Assembly (NCBI GenBank): GCA_023376005.1
Contig: CM042176.1
Span: forward strand, 15,762,816 to 15,826,815
Length of the DNA stretch: 64,000 bases
Reading direction: 5' to 3'
Source: Doryteuthis pealeii
Taxonomy: Eukaryota > Mollusca > Cephalopoda > Myopsida > Loliginidae
In this document: positions 45,227 through 58,876 of the stretch, piece by piece
How the letters are laid out: every line of letters starts with the position of its first letter
Numbering within the stretch: position 1 is the stretch's first letter
Notes under the pieces: generated by a model
Told to the model about the DNA's origin: nothing
What the model saw: only the letters and a program-made list of their open reading frames with translations
Databases searched by the model: none
Position numbers and translations under genes: made by a program

Positions 45227-45263
45227 TATCAGAAATTACAAAATTGATTTATTTCTTGTTTAG

Positions 45264-45393
45264 TTGAATGAGTTGAAAGAGAAATTGGAAAGACTTTCCG
45301 AGTTATTCAACCAATTGAACATAGTCCAAGTGGATGGGCATCAAAAAATTAATTCCCTTAAAGAGGACATTGAAGATTTACTGCCATCTGCAG
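45264..45393 (+). CDS. KIFC3-like: Kinesin exon a (helical segment)
   Basis: Acceptor TTTCTTGTTTAG, donor CAG|GTGAGTA. It encodes 43 residues beginning [15 protein letters not shown], a heptad-like charged helix, and ends in phase 1. Because it opens with a splice acceptor, at least one earlier exon must exist upstream. Confidence 0.85.
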
Positions 45394-45986
45394 GTGAGTA
45401 TTAAAATTAATCTTTAAAACTAGCAGGACCTGTGAATATACTATAATAATTTATATAATATAATGATAATTTAATCATTACAATGTTTGATATGTTTACT
45501 TGAGAGCTATTGTGAGAGAAAATTAATTCCCTCAAAGTGAACATTGAAGATTATCTACCCAGAGCTGAATGGATGACCCAATGGGTCACGTTTTGTCTAG
45601 TGTATATATATGTGTGTGTGTGTGTCAGATCTTAGCCCTGAAGAGCATTAAGTGAAACTTTTAGTAGGTTCGTCTGACTCATTAGATTTATCTTTATTAT
45701 CTGCTCTACTTAGGTATTACTTATTAGCTTTAGTCTCCTGGCGGGTTTATATGAATATATATATATATATATATATATGCATATATATATATATATGCAT
45801 ATAAATTGTTTTTTCTTTTGTCCAAAATATTGTACTAATAGATTATTTTTTGTTGGTATGATTATCTTGGTCTTTTCTTTTTTACAAAAATTTTTTTCTT
45901 CCCAGTTGATGTTTGGTAGTATATTTTTACAAACTATTTGCTGGGTTTTTTCTCACCGCGAGGATTTACTAACAAGTTTGGTATAT

Positions 45987-46021
<35 letters not shown>

Positions 46022-48625
46022 ACGTGTGTACACAAACTTTCTGTCACCAAATCTTTGCTTACTTTTCCAGATATTTCCGAATGTTATTTTTTTTTCTTTT
46101 CCAGTTGTTCCAGAAGTAAAAAGTCAAATTTTGGCAGTGAAAGGTTATGATGATTCTGTCCGAAAATTGCTGGACAGTGTCCAGTGTGTTTTTGATGATA
46201 CCAAACTCAAAGACACAAGAGTGAGTATTCTTTGTTTAACAGAAACACTTTAAAAGTACTAGCAAATAAAACGCCCACCGGCAGTGTATAAAAAAAATTA
46301 ATTTTTGAAAATATTGCCTAAGGTGGTTGTTGGAAAAAATTGAATAAATAAAATAAAACATTTGTTATTTTAAAAGAATTAATTACTTACATAAAAATCA
46401 TTATATTCACTGTAGCATAATGGACCAAGGAACACCATATTGGTGGCCTTGTGCCAGACACAATTAATTACTTACGTAAAAAAGCATCATATTCACTCCA
46501 CTGAGTTTTTGTTTGGTAACAGACAATATCTTTTTTTTTTTTAAATACATCCATTTTTACATAATTCTACAAAATTTTATGTTTTGTTTTGTTTTACGGC
46601 ATATCAACCTCAGTGGGTCATTTAATGCCGATAAAGTTTTGAAATAAATCAATTCTTAATGGATAATACAGTTTTTTTATAAATACATTTTTCTAGTTAA
46701 CCCATAGAAGGGACCCTAACAGGTACTACCACTTTGGGTCAGAGTGGACCAGGGAGCAATGGTAATGAAGGGGTGCTCCACATTCCCCAAACCTCCAAAA
46801 CTGGAACCTCACCATCAGATAGTTTAACGTCATTCCCAGGACATGTAGACCCGCAGACACCGCCTTCTAGCACCCATATGATAAAAAGGGGTTGGGGCTT
46901 GCCATAAGGCCAATAGGGTTGGGGCAATCATATAGGTGCTAGGGCTTGACATGACCAGCCGATTGATCAGAGGGGGCCTCTCCGACCGCCCATCTAGCCC
47001 AAGATAGGGCCAAAGTGGAGTATTGCATGTCATGAACTACAAAATTTTATTAAAATTGAACAAATATTTTGATTTTAGTGTTAAAAAATACGTAATTTTT
47101 AAATTTTTATTTTATTGACTCTTTATGAAAAGTGGACATGTACAAACCTAAACCATATACAGTTAAATACACGGTGGACCTGAACTTTCAGAACCCCCCA
47201 TCTAAAATTTTTGTTTTTTATTTTTCAAATTTTTTTTCAACTGATTATTATCCATTGCACACCAATCTATCCGATTGTAAAAAAAAATTTTTTAAAAGTT
47301 CTTTTTCGAGTTTTCTGGGGTGCTCAGTTCCCCGTATAAATTTATCGTAAACCGATCCCCCATATTGGAACAGCTGAAAAAAATTTTTCTTTGTAATTTC
47401 TTTTCTTTTTCTTCAATGGATTATTATTGTTTACACACCAATCTATCAGATTGTAAAAAAAAAATCTAAAAAGTTCTTTATTTTTCGAGTTTTCAGGGGT
47501 GCTCATTTCCCCGTATAAGTTTATTAGTAAATCGACGCCCCATATCAAAACTGCTCTCTTAACAGTTGGGCTGAATTTGCACTAAGGTGTCAAAATTAAG
47601 TCGACACAGAAAAAACAGAACCCACAAATTTTGTAATAAAACTTAATTTTAAACTAGGGGGGGGGTTAGGGTTGGGGGTTGGTGTTGGGGTTTACGGTTA
47701 GTTTAATGGGAAAATAAATATATAATTTGGGTTCTGTTTTTTCTGGGCCACCCTAACTTTGACAACTTTGCGCCAGTTTCCTTTCAAGCAGTTCCGATAT
47801 GGGAGATCGGTTTACGATAAACTTATACGGGGAAATGAGCACCCCTGAAAACTCGAAAAATAAATAATTTTTTTGAATTTTTTTTTTTTTCACAGTCTGA
47901 TAGATTGGTGTGCAATCGATAATAATCCATTGAAAGAAGAAAACAAAAATTTTAGATGGGGGGGTTCTGAAAGTTCAAGTCAGCCAAATACACAAACATC
48001 TTCTCATTTCTAGCACACGTATCCAAACTTTCAGCTACATAAACATTTCATATTTACCATTACACATTTCTTGACGAACTTCTCCACATCATATCTACAC
48101 TATTTCTTTTGAACATTCAATTTTGTTGATTATTGCAAATTTATTCTCTGAATAAATTTATTTTATAATTATATGCATTTGTTTTATCATTTCTTTGTAT
48201 TCTCTGCCTAAATTGTGTTATATTTTTATTCGTCATTTTAATATTATTTACGAACCTCTACGACAAGGCCTCTACAGTATTTGTTAAAAGTTGTTTTAAC
48301 AATGTGGACCATTTAATGTTCCATACTTAATTTCTGAGTATATATAATACAGGGTTGTTCTTTATTCTATGTATTATTTTGACTATAAATTAAATACTCA
48401 TTGATAAACCTATGCAATTTCTGAGGGTATTGTGACGTAAGCAGTGATGAAGTATCAGTTACAGACACTGAATATCCATTTTTATATAGATTTAAATTTT
48501 GTACTGAATAGTGTCCCAATGAGGTTCTAGTCCTGGGGTGTGGAGCACACCTTCATTCCATTACTCCCAGGTCCACTCTGACCAGGAATGGTTGTACCTT
48601 TTTGTTTTTTTAATTTTTAAAAAAT

Positions 48626-48663
<38 letters not shown>

Positions 48664-49916
48664 AAAAAAAAATTAATATATTTTTTTTTTTTTAAATTTT
48701 AAAAAAAAAATTTATATATTTTTTTTTTTAAAATTTAATATATTTGTTTTTTATTATTTTTTAAAATTTATATATATTTATTTGTTTTTTTTTATTTTTT
48801 AAAAAATTTATATATTGTTTTTTTTAATTTTTTAAAAATTTATATATATTTATTTGTTTTTTTAATTTTTTTTATATTATTTAATTTTTTTAATTTATAT
48901 TTTTTTCTTTTTTTTAATTTTAAAAAATATATTTTTCATTTTTTAAAAAAAAAATTTATTTTTATTTTAAACTTATTTTATTTTTGTTTTGTATCATTTT
49001 TAAAAAAATTTATTTGTTTTTTAATTTATTTTTTTTAAATTTATTAATTTGTTTTAATTTATATTTTTTTTAATATAAAAGTTTTTAAAAAAAATTATTT
49101 TTTTGTTTTTGTTTTTATATTTTTGTTTAATTTGTAAAAAATGTTTATCTAATTTTTTTTTTTTTTTTTTTTTTTTTTGTAATCCATTCAAAATTGTAAA
49201 GCCAACACCTAATTTATATTTTCTCAATTGATTCAATTCAAATGATTGGCAACTCACTTGGTATAGTTAACTAGTTTACTAGACTATTGTTAGTGAATTC
49301 GATCCTCACACGTCGCCCCATACTTCTGGCCTTGTGCCACATCTAAGCTTAGTAGATAACTCATTGATTTAAATGATCATTTTAATCAATGACAAATTAT
49401 AAGACTATAATTTTTACCTTTTTTTTTTTTTTTTTTTTTTTAAATAAAATGGTGCTTTTTAAGTGAAGTTTTACTTCTTGAGACTTAAAAGTAGGAAAAG
49501 TAAAATTTCTTTTTTCATTGCAATCTTCTGTTTTTTTTTAAATAGTGGGATTATAGCCATTAAAAAAAAAAAAAAAAACGTTAATATTAATTTCTTATTT
49601 TAATTTTTTCATTACACGTACCAGACTGATTTTGTAATTTAAATTTTTTTAAAAGTTGAATAAATAACTTTGATAAAAATGTTTAAATAACATAGGTGCA
49701 AATATATTTTATAAATGTTTATTTGTTTTGTTTGTAATTTTTCATTTGACGATTTTTTAGTATGGACGTTCATGGCAGAGAAATCATTCTAAGGGGAAAT
49801 AACTCTTGTTTTAAATTATTAACTGAACAAATTTGATTATCGTCTGCTCATTAAAAACAGTTATTAAATTTCGGCATCAAATAACCCATAAGAAGTTGAT
49901 ATGCCATTAAATAAAG

Positions 49917-49956
<40 letters not shown>

Positions 49957-52900
49957 GCAAAAAATAAATAAAAACTCCGGGCGGTGAAAGAATTAATTTT
50001 TGAAAGATATTGCTTAAGACGGGTTTGAGTTAAGAATTCAATGTTAGAGGATTTGTATCATAAGTAAAATATTCAAATTCATTAAAGGAGTAAAAATAAA
50101 ATAAAACAATTAGAAATGGAAACTTAGTTCTGTTCCCCTCAAATAAAATGTTGCATGCATCTATTTTACACAAAATCGTAGGTATTTATTTGTAAACTTT
50201 TTAGTTAACATCTTGTTACTAAAAAAAAAGGGGGGGGGGGCGAGTGTAAAAATAAATATTTTCTAAAAACTGATAACAAGGTTGTTCTTTTAATCTATGT
50301 ATTGACGATTATGGAATTGTGACATAATTTATTATAATCAAACTCTTATAAATGAATTAAATTTCAGCATTGAATAACCCATAAGGAGTTGATATGCTAT
50401 TAAACAAATAAGCCAAACCAAACCTTTACAAATGAATCAAATTTTGGCATTAAATAATCCATAAGGTGTTGATATGCCATAAACTAAACCTTCACAAATT
50501 TTAGCATTAAATAATTTCTAAAGGGTTGATATGTCATTAAATAAAGTAGACCAAACCTTTATAATTGAATCAAATTTTGGCATTAAATAACCCATAAAGA
50601 ATTGATGTCATATCACCTACAGGCAAAATTTACACTTGCTTCTATAAAAAAAACACCACTAAGGATCTCTTTGTACACTCAGTTCCAAGACAAGTTACAT
50701 CATAAATGAAATTAATAGAATACACAATACATGTAGTGAAGAGACAGACAAAATCACACACACAGCACACTTTATGAACACCCTCAAAAACTATGGCTAC
50801 TCAACTTCATATATACGCCATTTAAATAATAGAAAAACACGGACACTACACACACACTCTAACACCCGTTTCCTGAAACTACCACATTTCAGCGAAACAA
50901 TCACTAAACAAATACACAAGGCTATTCATAAAGAGGGACTAGATATCCAACTAGCCCTCACTACGCCAACATCTAACAATAAAATAACTATTATTTTTCT
51001 TTTCTTTTTTTTTCTCTCTCTTTAGGAAGTCCAATCTGATGATTCATTAGGACCGTCTAAAAACTTTGAACTTCATGGCAAATCAATCTTAGAATGTTCC
51101 GCATCCCCAAAGTGCTTTCTTCATAAGAGCTGCCAAACATTGTCAGTTTCACAATGTTCCGACCAAATTTGCCAAACGGAGGAACTGATTCCTGCCGATC
51201 TCTTCTTGTGCCCTGAAAATCACGACGATAAAAATGAATCGAAAAAGAAAAACGTCGCAAGACTTTCTAAAGATGTGGGGGTTCAAACAAACCTGCCAAC
51301 GTTATCGATAAATGTTAAACTCGAACCGCAACAGAATGGGGTGATCAGAAAGGCACGAGCCAGTCTCCCTGGCAATTTTTGCAGCCCGATTCAAGAAACC
51401 GAATTCAAAGTTGGTGAGAAGTATTGCCCAGATGTGAAGGATATTCAAATTGGTTTGGGAATGAAGATGTTGGAATCACCATCTCGGATTAACAATAATT
51501 CCCAATTGAAAAAAAATATTCTTCACAAAACAATTGCAACTCAGACACCATTTCTTTACGAACATTTGTTGGCCAAAGTGAAGTATCTTGCTTGTATGTA
51601 TTCAGAAATGGTGAATAACTTTAAGAAGTTCCGTGAATTTGCATCCGGATATGATGAATATTTTCAACAGACTTGTCAAGGAATGGAAGAACAGGTAAAA
51701 TTGATTCTTTGAAGATATTTGAAAATATTCCTGGGGGGGGGTGTCTTTTTCTTTTTCTTTTTTTTTCTCTTTTTTTCTTCTTTTTTCTTTTTTTTCTTTT
51801 TTCTCTTTTTTCTCTTTTTTTCTTTTTTTTTTTCTCTTTTTTTCTTTTTTTTCTTTTTTTTCTTTTTTCTCTTTTTCTCTTTTTCTTTTCTTTTCTTTTT
51901 TTCTTTTCTTTCTCTTTTTTTTTCTTTCTCTTTTTTTTTTCTTTTCTTTTTTTTTTCTCTTTTTTTTCTTTCTCTTTTTTTTTCTTTCTTTTTTTTTCTT
52001 TTCTTTCTCTTTTTTTTTTTCTCTTTCTCTTTTTTTTTTCTTTTCTTTTCTTCTTTTTTTTCTTTTTTTCTTTTTTTCTTTTTTCTTTTTTTCCTTTTTT
52101 TTTTCCTTTCTCTTTTTTTTTTCCTTTCTCTTTTTTTTCCTTTCTCTTTTTTTTTCTTCTCTTTTTTTTCTTTCTCTTTTTTTTTTCTTTCTCTTTTTTC
52201 TTTTTTCTTTTTTTTCTTTTTCTTTTTTTCTTTTTCTTTTTTTTTCTTTTTTTTTCTTTCTTTTTTTTTTCTTTTTTTTCTTTTTTTTCTTTTTTTTTCT
52301 TTTTCTTTTTTTCTTTTTTCTTTTTTTTTCTTTTTTTTTCTTTTTTTTTTCTTTTTTTCTTTTTTTTTTTCTTTTTTTTTCTTTTTTTTCTTTTTTTCTT
52401 TTTCTTTTTTTCTTTTTTTTTTTTTTTCTTTCTTTTTTTTTTTTTCTTTTCTTTCTCTTTTTTTTTCTCTTCTCTTTTTTTTTCTTTCTTTCTCTTTTTT
52501 TTTTTCTTTCTCTTTTTCTTTTTTTCTTTTTTTTTTCTTTTCTTTCTCTTTCATATTTGTATGGATGAAATTTATTGTATGCTGACACGTTTTTCAATGG
52601 GAATATATTTACATATATAGAATTCTAATTAAAAATGATTTTAAAATTAAAATAAAACAATAGAAAACCGTATGTAAACATGTTGTCATCTTCTGAGCAG
52701 AATGTTTTGATTATTAAAAATGTATTTTTTTCAAAATTTACTAAAGACCTGGCGTGCAGTGAATAAACTGAGAAAGTCCAATAAAGAATTAGCCCAACGT
52801 TACAAACAAGAAATGTCTCTCAGGAAAAAATACCACAATGAATTAATGCAACTCAGAGGTGAGTAATTATTCTTTTTTTCCAATCAATTTTTAAAAAAAA

Positions 52901-55628
52901 TAGATAAATAAAAATTGTAAAAATTTTACCACAAAAAGAATTAAATGTTTCCTAGTTCAAAGATGAAGCATTTTTATTACTTCATAAATTTAGGAATTTT
53001 CATCCTTTGTTTAGCTCAGTCAGTAGAGCACCCATCTAAGAGGTGTTAACTCATAGTTAACATTCATAAGTATTTGGTTATCCTAATAAGGGGGTAACCT
53101 AACACAGAATATTCGGTAGAGAAAAAGACCAGTCAATTAATACAATTGGCAAAAATATGCGCCATGAGGCACAAGAATTTCATATATAATATTATATATA
53201 TAGATATTTTATAAGTGAATAAATATTTATTTTTTTATAGATATTTTATAAGAGTGAATAAATATTTATTTTTTTATAGATATTTTATAAGGAATAAATA
53301 TTTTTTTTTATTTTATTATTTATTTTTTATAGATATTTTATAAAGGAATAAATATTTATTTTTTTTATAGATATTTTATAAAGGAATAAATATTTATTTT
53401 TTTTTAGATATTTTATAAAGGAATAAATTTTTTTTTATAGATATTTTATATAAATTTTTTTTTTTTATAGATATTTTATAAAGGAATAAATATTTATTTT
53501 TTTTATAGATATTTTTGTTATAGATGCGGAAACTTAAGTGTTTTTAGTTAACTCATTCGCATAGGCGTATCTGAAGCTCGCTCAAAACTCAAGTTTTAGC
53601 GCTCTCCACAAAGCAAAAATTCGACTGTGATAGCTCGTAACTTGGGGCAGTCGTAAGTCAAGGTACCACTGCTTATGATAAATTGACCCTTTTGTAGCTA
53701 AAAAAAAAACCAAAAAAACTGATCATTTATTACATGAGTATATATGGTGGAGCGATTGTCTGTCCCCTGTTTGGTCTGGAAGAGTTATCTTCCCTTGTTT
53801 CAGGTTTTCTATCGCCTGAGGTTCTGAGTATTTAGTCAGGAAAGCACGAAGGTTTGAACTCTTTTCTCCGGGACAACAAACAGGACACATGGGTAAGATA
53901 TTTGCATCTATACCTTTTGTGTGTGCGTGTGGGGGGGCTTCGACCCCCCCATCCTATGTAAGTGACATTCCTTCATGTAATCTGTATCACTTCTACAGGA
54001 CAAAGTCCTACTTTCTTTATACACCTCTAATACTTTGTCTCGTATATGTGTTCATTACATATCTCCTTTGTATACCTTGTAATTTGTATATGTATTCCTG
54101 TTTGAATGTATTTCTATGTACTCGCTATTAAAGTCTGTTTGTTATATCTCATAACTTCTTTGTTGGAATATTACAGGAGTTACGCCCCTTACAACATGTC
54201 ATTCCCTTTGTTTACATCTGCGACTACTTCGTTACCGGAAGCGCTTCTTGGGGTTACCCAGAATCCTCCACCAGCATGTGGGTCCTTTAATTCTCTACCT
54301 TTAGCGCCTATTAAACGGACGTGTTCGCCACCTCTTCATGTTCTTCCTTAAAGAGAACAGAGTACCAAAGCCAAAACGAAAAGAAATAACAACAAAAGTT
54401 TTTTTACCCCTTCTTGTGGAATGGAATAAACAAAATTACCCAATCCCGGTTTTTGGTATTCTTTGCTTGAGGGAGTTAACTACGTGAAACGAAAAGCCAT
54501 ATTATACACTTTGGACAAGATATATGCAGCGAAGTAGAAGTTCATGATAGTACCCATGTGGAAGGTTATGGGGCTAATTTAAGTTAAGCACCAAACAAAC
54601 CTTGTTTGGTGCTGGTATTTTAGCCCCATATAAAGTTTGGTTCTTTGTTCTAGTAGGCTTGTGAGCAGAAATGGAAGGCACTCAAAGAACGAGAAAGGAA
54701 AGAGACAAAGGCAGAAGGTGGCTTTATGACTTAGGCTTTATTGAACAGGGGATAGTCGCTCATAGCAAAGGGACTTCCACTATGCTAAGAAATGAACTAC
54801 ACTCTGTGAGGCCTCAGTTAGAATGCTCGAGGGATTCTTTCTAGGGAAGGGAGTCAGGCCTTTTTGTCAGGCCTGCACAGATGGTATTTCCGGTCAAGGC
54901 ACCATGGGAGTTTCTTTTTTATTTTATTTTTATTTTTGTATATTTCTAATCCCCACAAGGTCACTAAACCTTCCAACTAATTAGAATACCTTTAAGCCCA
55001 TCTATGGGTTAAATAGAAAAATGTATTAATAAAAAAATTGTATTATCTATTAAGAATTGATTTATTTCAAAACTTTATCGGCATTTAATGACCCACTGAG
55101 ATTGATATGCCTTAAAACAAACCAGAATACCTTTAAATCTAACAATGGTAAGGTTTAGTGGTTATTTCCTACAAGTCTAACATGATCAAAGGGGAACCAC
55201 TCTTGACTGAAAATTATTTATTTTCCCATTAAACTAGCTAACCCCGTCTTCTTTTTTCCTAGTAGATCAATTAATAAATAATTTACCAGTTAGTTATACT
55301 TGTACCAGTTTAGTTACTGACTCTTTCAAATGCTTTGTATATAAAAAAAAAAAAATTGTATTAAAATTTCATATGGTTCTTTGTTGAGGGTGTGACTGAT
55401 GTTTGAAATTTTCTTTTTTTACTTAGGTAACATCCGGGTGTTTTGTCGTATTCGTCCCCCGGCTGCAATTGACGAGGATCCAAACAGTTGTTGCATATCA
55501 GTCAGTGCCAATGACAGGGATATAATCTTTGTGAAAAGCAAAAATAAAATGATGAGATTTGAAATGGACAGGGTATTTCCCAAAAATTGTAGCCAATCTG
55601 AGGTAAGTGTTTTTTGCTGGGAATAAAT

Positions 55629-55677
<49 letters not shown>

Positions 55678-58600
55678 GTTCAATTAAGTAACAAATAAGT
55701 TTTAGCTTTTATTTTTTTTATATTTCGGAACGATATTACAACCAATGGTTTCTTGCTGAAAGCATTCATCAGGTAAACAAAACGGTTCCTTTGAAAATGA
55801 CAGAAATGGTCAAATGTGTGCATTTTTTTAAAACTGTATTCTCATGTTTGTGTGTTCACACACATATATATATATATATATATCAACCCCTCCCACGAGC
55901 AGGATGTGACACAATGTCAATTTCTTAAGCAGAGTTAACAGGTTTGAATTCAGTTTTCCTACTCCTAGACTGGTTACCTAACCAAGGTTAAAGAGCCCAG
56001 TCTGCCCTACTATTTATCCATAGCTGGAGAGAGTAGGATTCATACCTTTCCCAAGGGTATTAGCACTAAATAAAATGCAATTACCACATCCAGGATTTGA
56101 ACTCTGGGTGACGAGTCCATTTCCCATGACTTTAACCATTACATCATGCGCTTTGAATACATACATATAATGATGATAATAATAATAATGAAATTTATTG
56201 TATAGAGTGTTCAGGTGCACCACAACTCATCAAAGGTATAGTACGTAGAATAATGTATTAGTGTCGGGAACATGAATAGCGTACAGTAATAATATACATG
56301 TTACAATTTTATGGGCCATCCTTTAGGCTTCACGCAAGAGCGTTTGTCCAGCAGAAATCCTTGATAAATAATCCTTTGGTTGTTCCTTGGTGCTCCTTAG
56401 TATTGTAAGTTCCTTCATCAATGATTGCAAATCGACGTCTGTCAGTATCAGTGATTAAGTAATCAACTAGCCACACATTATGGTTGTTGATTGGCGGAGG
56501 AATAGACCATGTGACCTCACCCAGTCTATAAATTTAGGTGGTGAATTGTAGCACACCTTATATACAAAAGATATTCCAACAAAACATGTATGCGTACAGT
56601 GCTCAGATGCACCACAACTCTTCAAAGTCTCATGTCTAGTACATAGAATAATGTATTAGTGTCAGGAACATGAATAGCATACAGTAATATATACATGTAT
56701 GCGTACAGTGCTCAGGTGCACCACATTTCATCAAAGTCTCATGTCTAGTACACAGAATAATGTACTAGTGTCAGGAACATGAACAGCATACAGTAATAAT
56801 ATACATGTATGTGTACAGTGCTCAGGTGCACCACAACTCTTCAAAGTCTCATGTCTAGTACATAGAATAATGTATTAGTGTCAGGAACATGAACAGTGTA
56901 CAGTAATAATATACATGTATGTGTACAGTGCTCAGGTGCACCACGACTCATCAAAGTCTCATGTCTAGTACATAGAATAATGTATTAGTGTCAGGAACAT
57001 GAACAGTGTACAGTAATAATATACATGTATGTGTACAGTGCTCAGGTGCACCACAACTCATCAAAGTCTCATGTCTAGTACATAGAATAATGTATTAGTT
57101 TCAAGAACATTAATTTTAGGATTTAATTATGTTTGAAAAAATTCCCTTTTAATTGATTCTAATTAGTCGTAATTTGCAATTAAGTCCAAAACTGACCAAT
57201 CTCTTACTTTACATTCTGCCTATCACTTTTTTCCTCTCTATGTATAACTTTTGTGTCATTAAACTAAACAGTAAAAAAGCCTTTAGGAGACAAAAATTGA
57301 TTCGCTTAGCTTTAGATATTCTTTATTTTTAAACTTATCTTTTCTTTTTTTTTTAACCTTTCCACAGGTTTTTGATGAAATAAGGTCACTTGTCACGTCC
57401 TGTATTGATGGCTTCAATGTTTGTATTTTGGCCTATGGTCAAACGGGTTCTGGTAAAACATATACAATGGAGGTAAGATGATTTTTACTTAGTCAGTTTT
57501 TTAAATTTGTATTTGATCATTTAAAAAAAAAAAAAATTATACAAATATTTATTCATAGTTTTTTGTTTTTTTTACAAAAATAATCAATTGTTTTTGTTTT
57601 TTCCGAAACCCATTTGTAAAATAGGAAGTTGTCAGATGCAAAATTCAAGTTAACATTTTCTTTTTTTTTTTTTTTTTTTTTTTCTCTTTTTCTTTCTCTT
57701 TTTCTTTTTTTCTTTTTCTTTTTTTTCTCTTTCTCTTTTTCATTTTTTCTCTTTCTTTTTCATTTTTCTCTTTTCCTCCTTTTTCTTTTCTTGGTAATCT
57801 GAACATTAGCTACATAATGTCTATTTCACTTTGAGGAAGCCATGTGTTTTTGGTCAGCCATTTTCATTTCACCGTAAATCTACACTGAAAATACAACTGC
57901 ATGTTTTAACATGAAAATATCATAAAATGCATTGAGCTTGCGCATTATTTGAAATGAACTTAATTGTTAAAGACATTTTATGATATTTGAATAAATTTGT
58001 ATTTTCAGTATAGATTTACGGTGAAATGTAAATGGCCAACCAAAACATATGGCTTCCTCAAAGTGAAATAAATAAGGGAAGGTTTATGTAGCTAATGTTC
58101 AGATTACCCTTTTCTTTTTTGTTTCTCTTTCCCTGTTTCTCTTTCTCTTTTTCTTTCCTCGTTTCTCTTTCTTTTCTTTCTCTTTCTCTCTCTTTGAAAA
58201 AAGCTTACATCCAAAAATAAAATCCTTTAATTTTAGGGTACCTCAAATAATCCAGGCATGAACCAACGAGCCCTGAAAGATCTTTTCAAAGAAACAGCCT
58301 TAAAAGATGATTGGAATTATTCCATTTCAGTCAGTATGTTAGAAATCTACAATGAACAAATCAGGTAACAAAAGGACAATCTTTTTCTCTTCAATTTTAA
58401 CTTTTTTTTTTTTTTTTTTGAGTGTTCACCTAAATTTTCTAATTCTAAAAAGTCAGTTATTAAAGTATGAAAAGTCTTTATACATTTGTGAGAATTTGGT
58501 TGACCGCAATTTTCTGACTCAAAAGATCAAGTACCAAGTCGAGCTTCATTTATTAACACAATAAATTGAATTAAATGTGCAATCAAAGGGAAATAACTCC

Positions 58601-58834
58601 GCCTAATTCAGAATATGTACCGTATATCAGGCATGTCAAACTGAGTATCCCCCTAGGACTGCATGGATTTCATACGTATGTTATGATGGCCGCAAAATGA
58701 TATGATATATTTGAGACCCCCTAAGGTTTGAGGAGCTTTTGGGGCGTCGGGTTTGAGGAGCTTTTGGGCGTCGGGTTTGACACCTCAAATTAAGAATATT
58801 TTATTTAAAGGGGTGATGAGGGCATTCAGAACAT

Positions 58835-58876
<42 letters not shown>

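Noticed and set aside
51602..52620. Long lysine/glutamate-rich (minus) and phenylalanine/serine-rich (plus) open frames of 275-331 codons
   Set aside because: The polypyrimidine tract cannot encode stop codons on either strand, so the frames are forced by composition.
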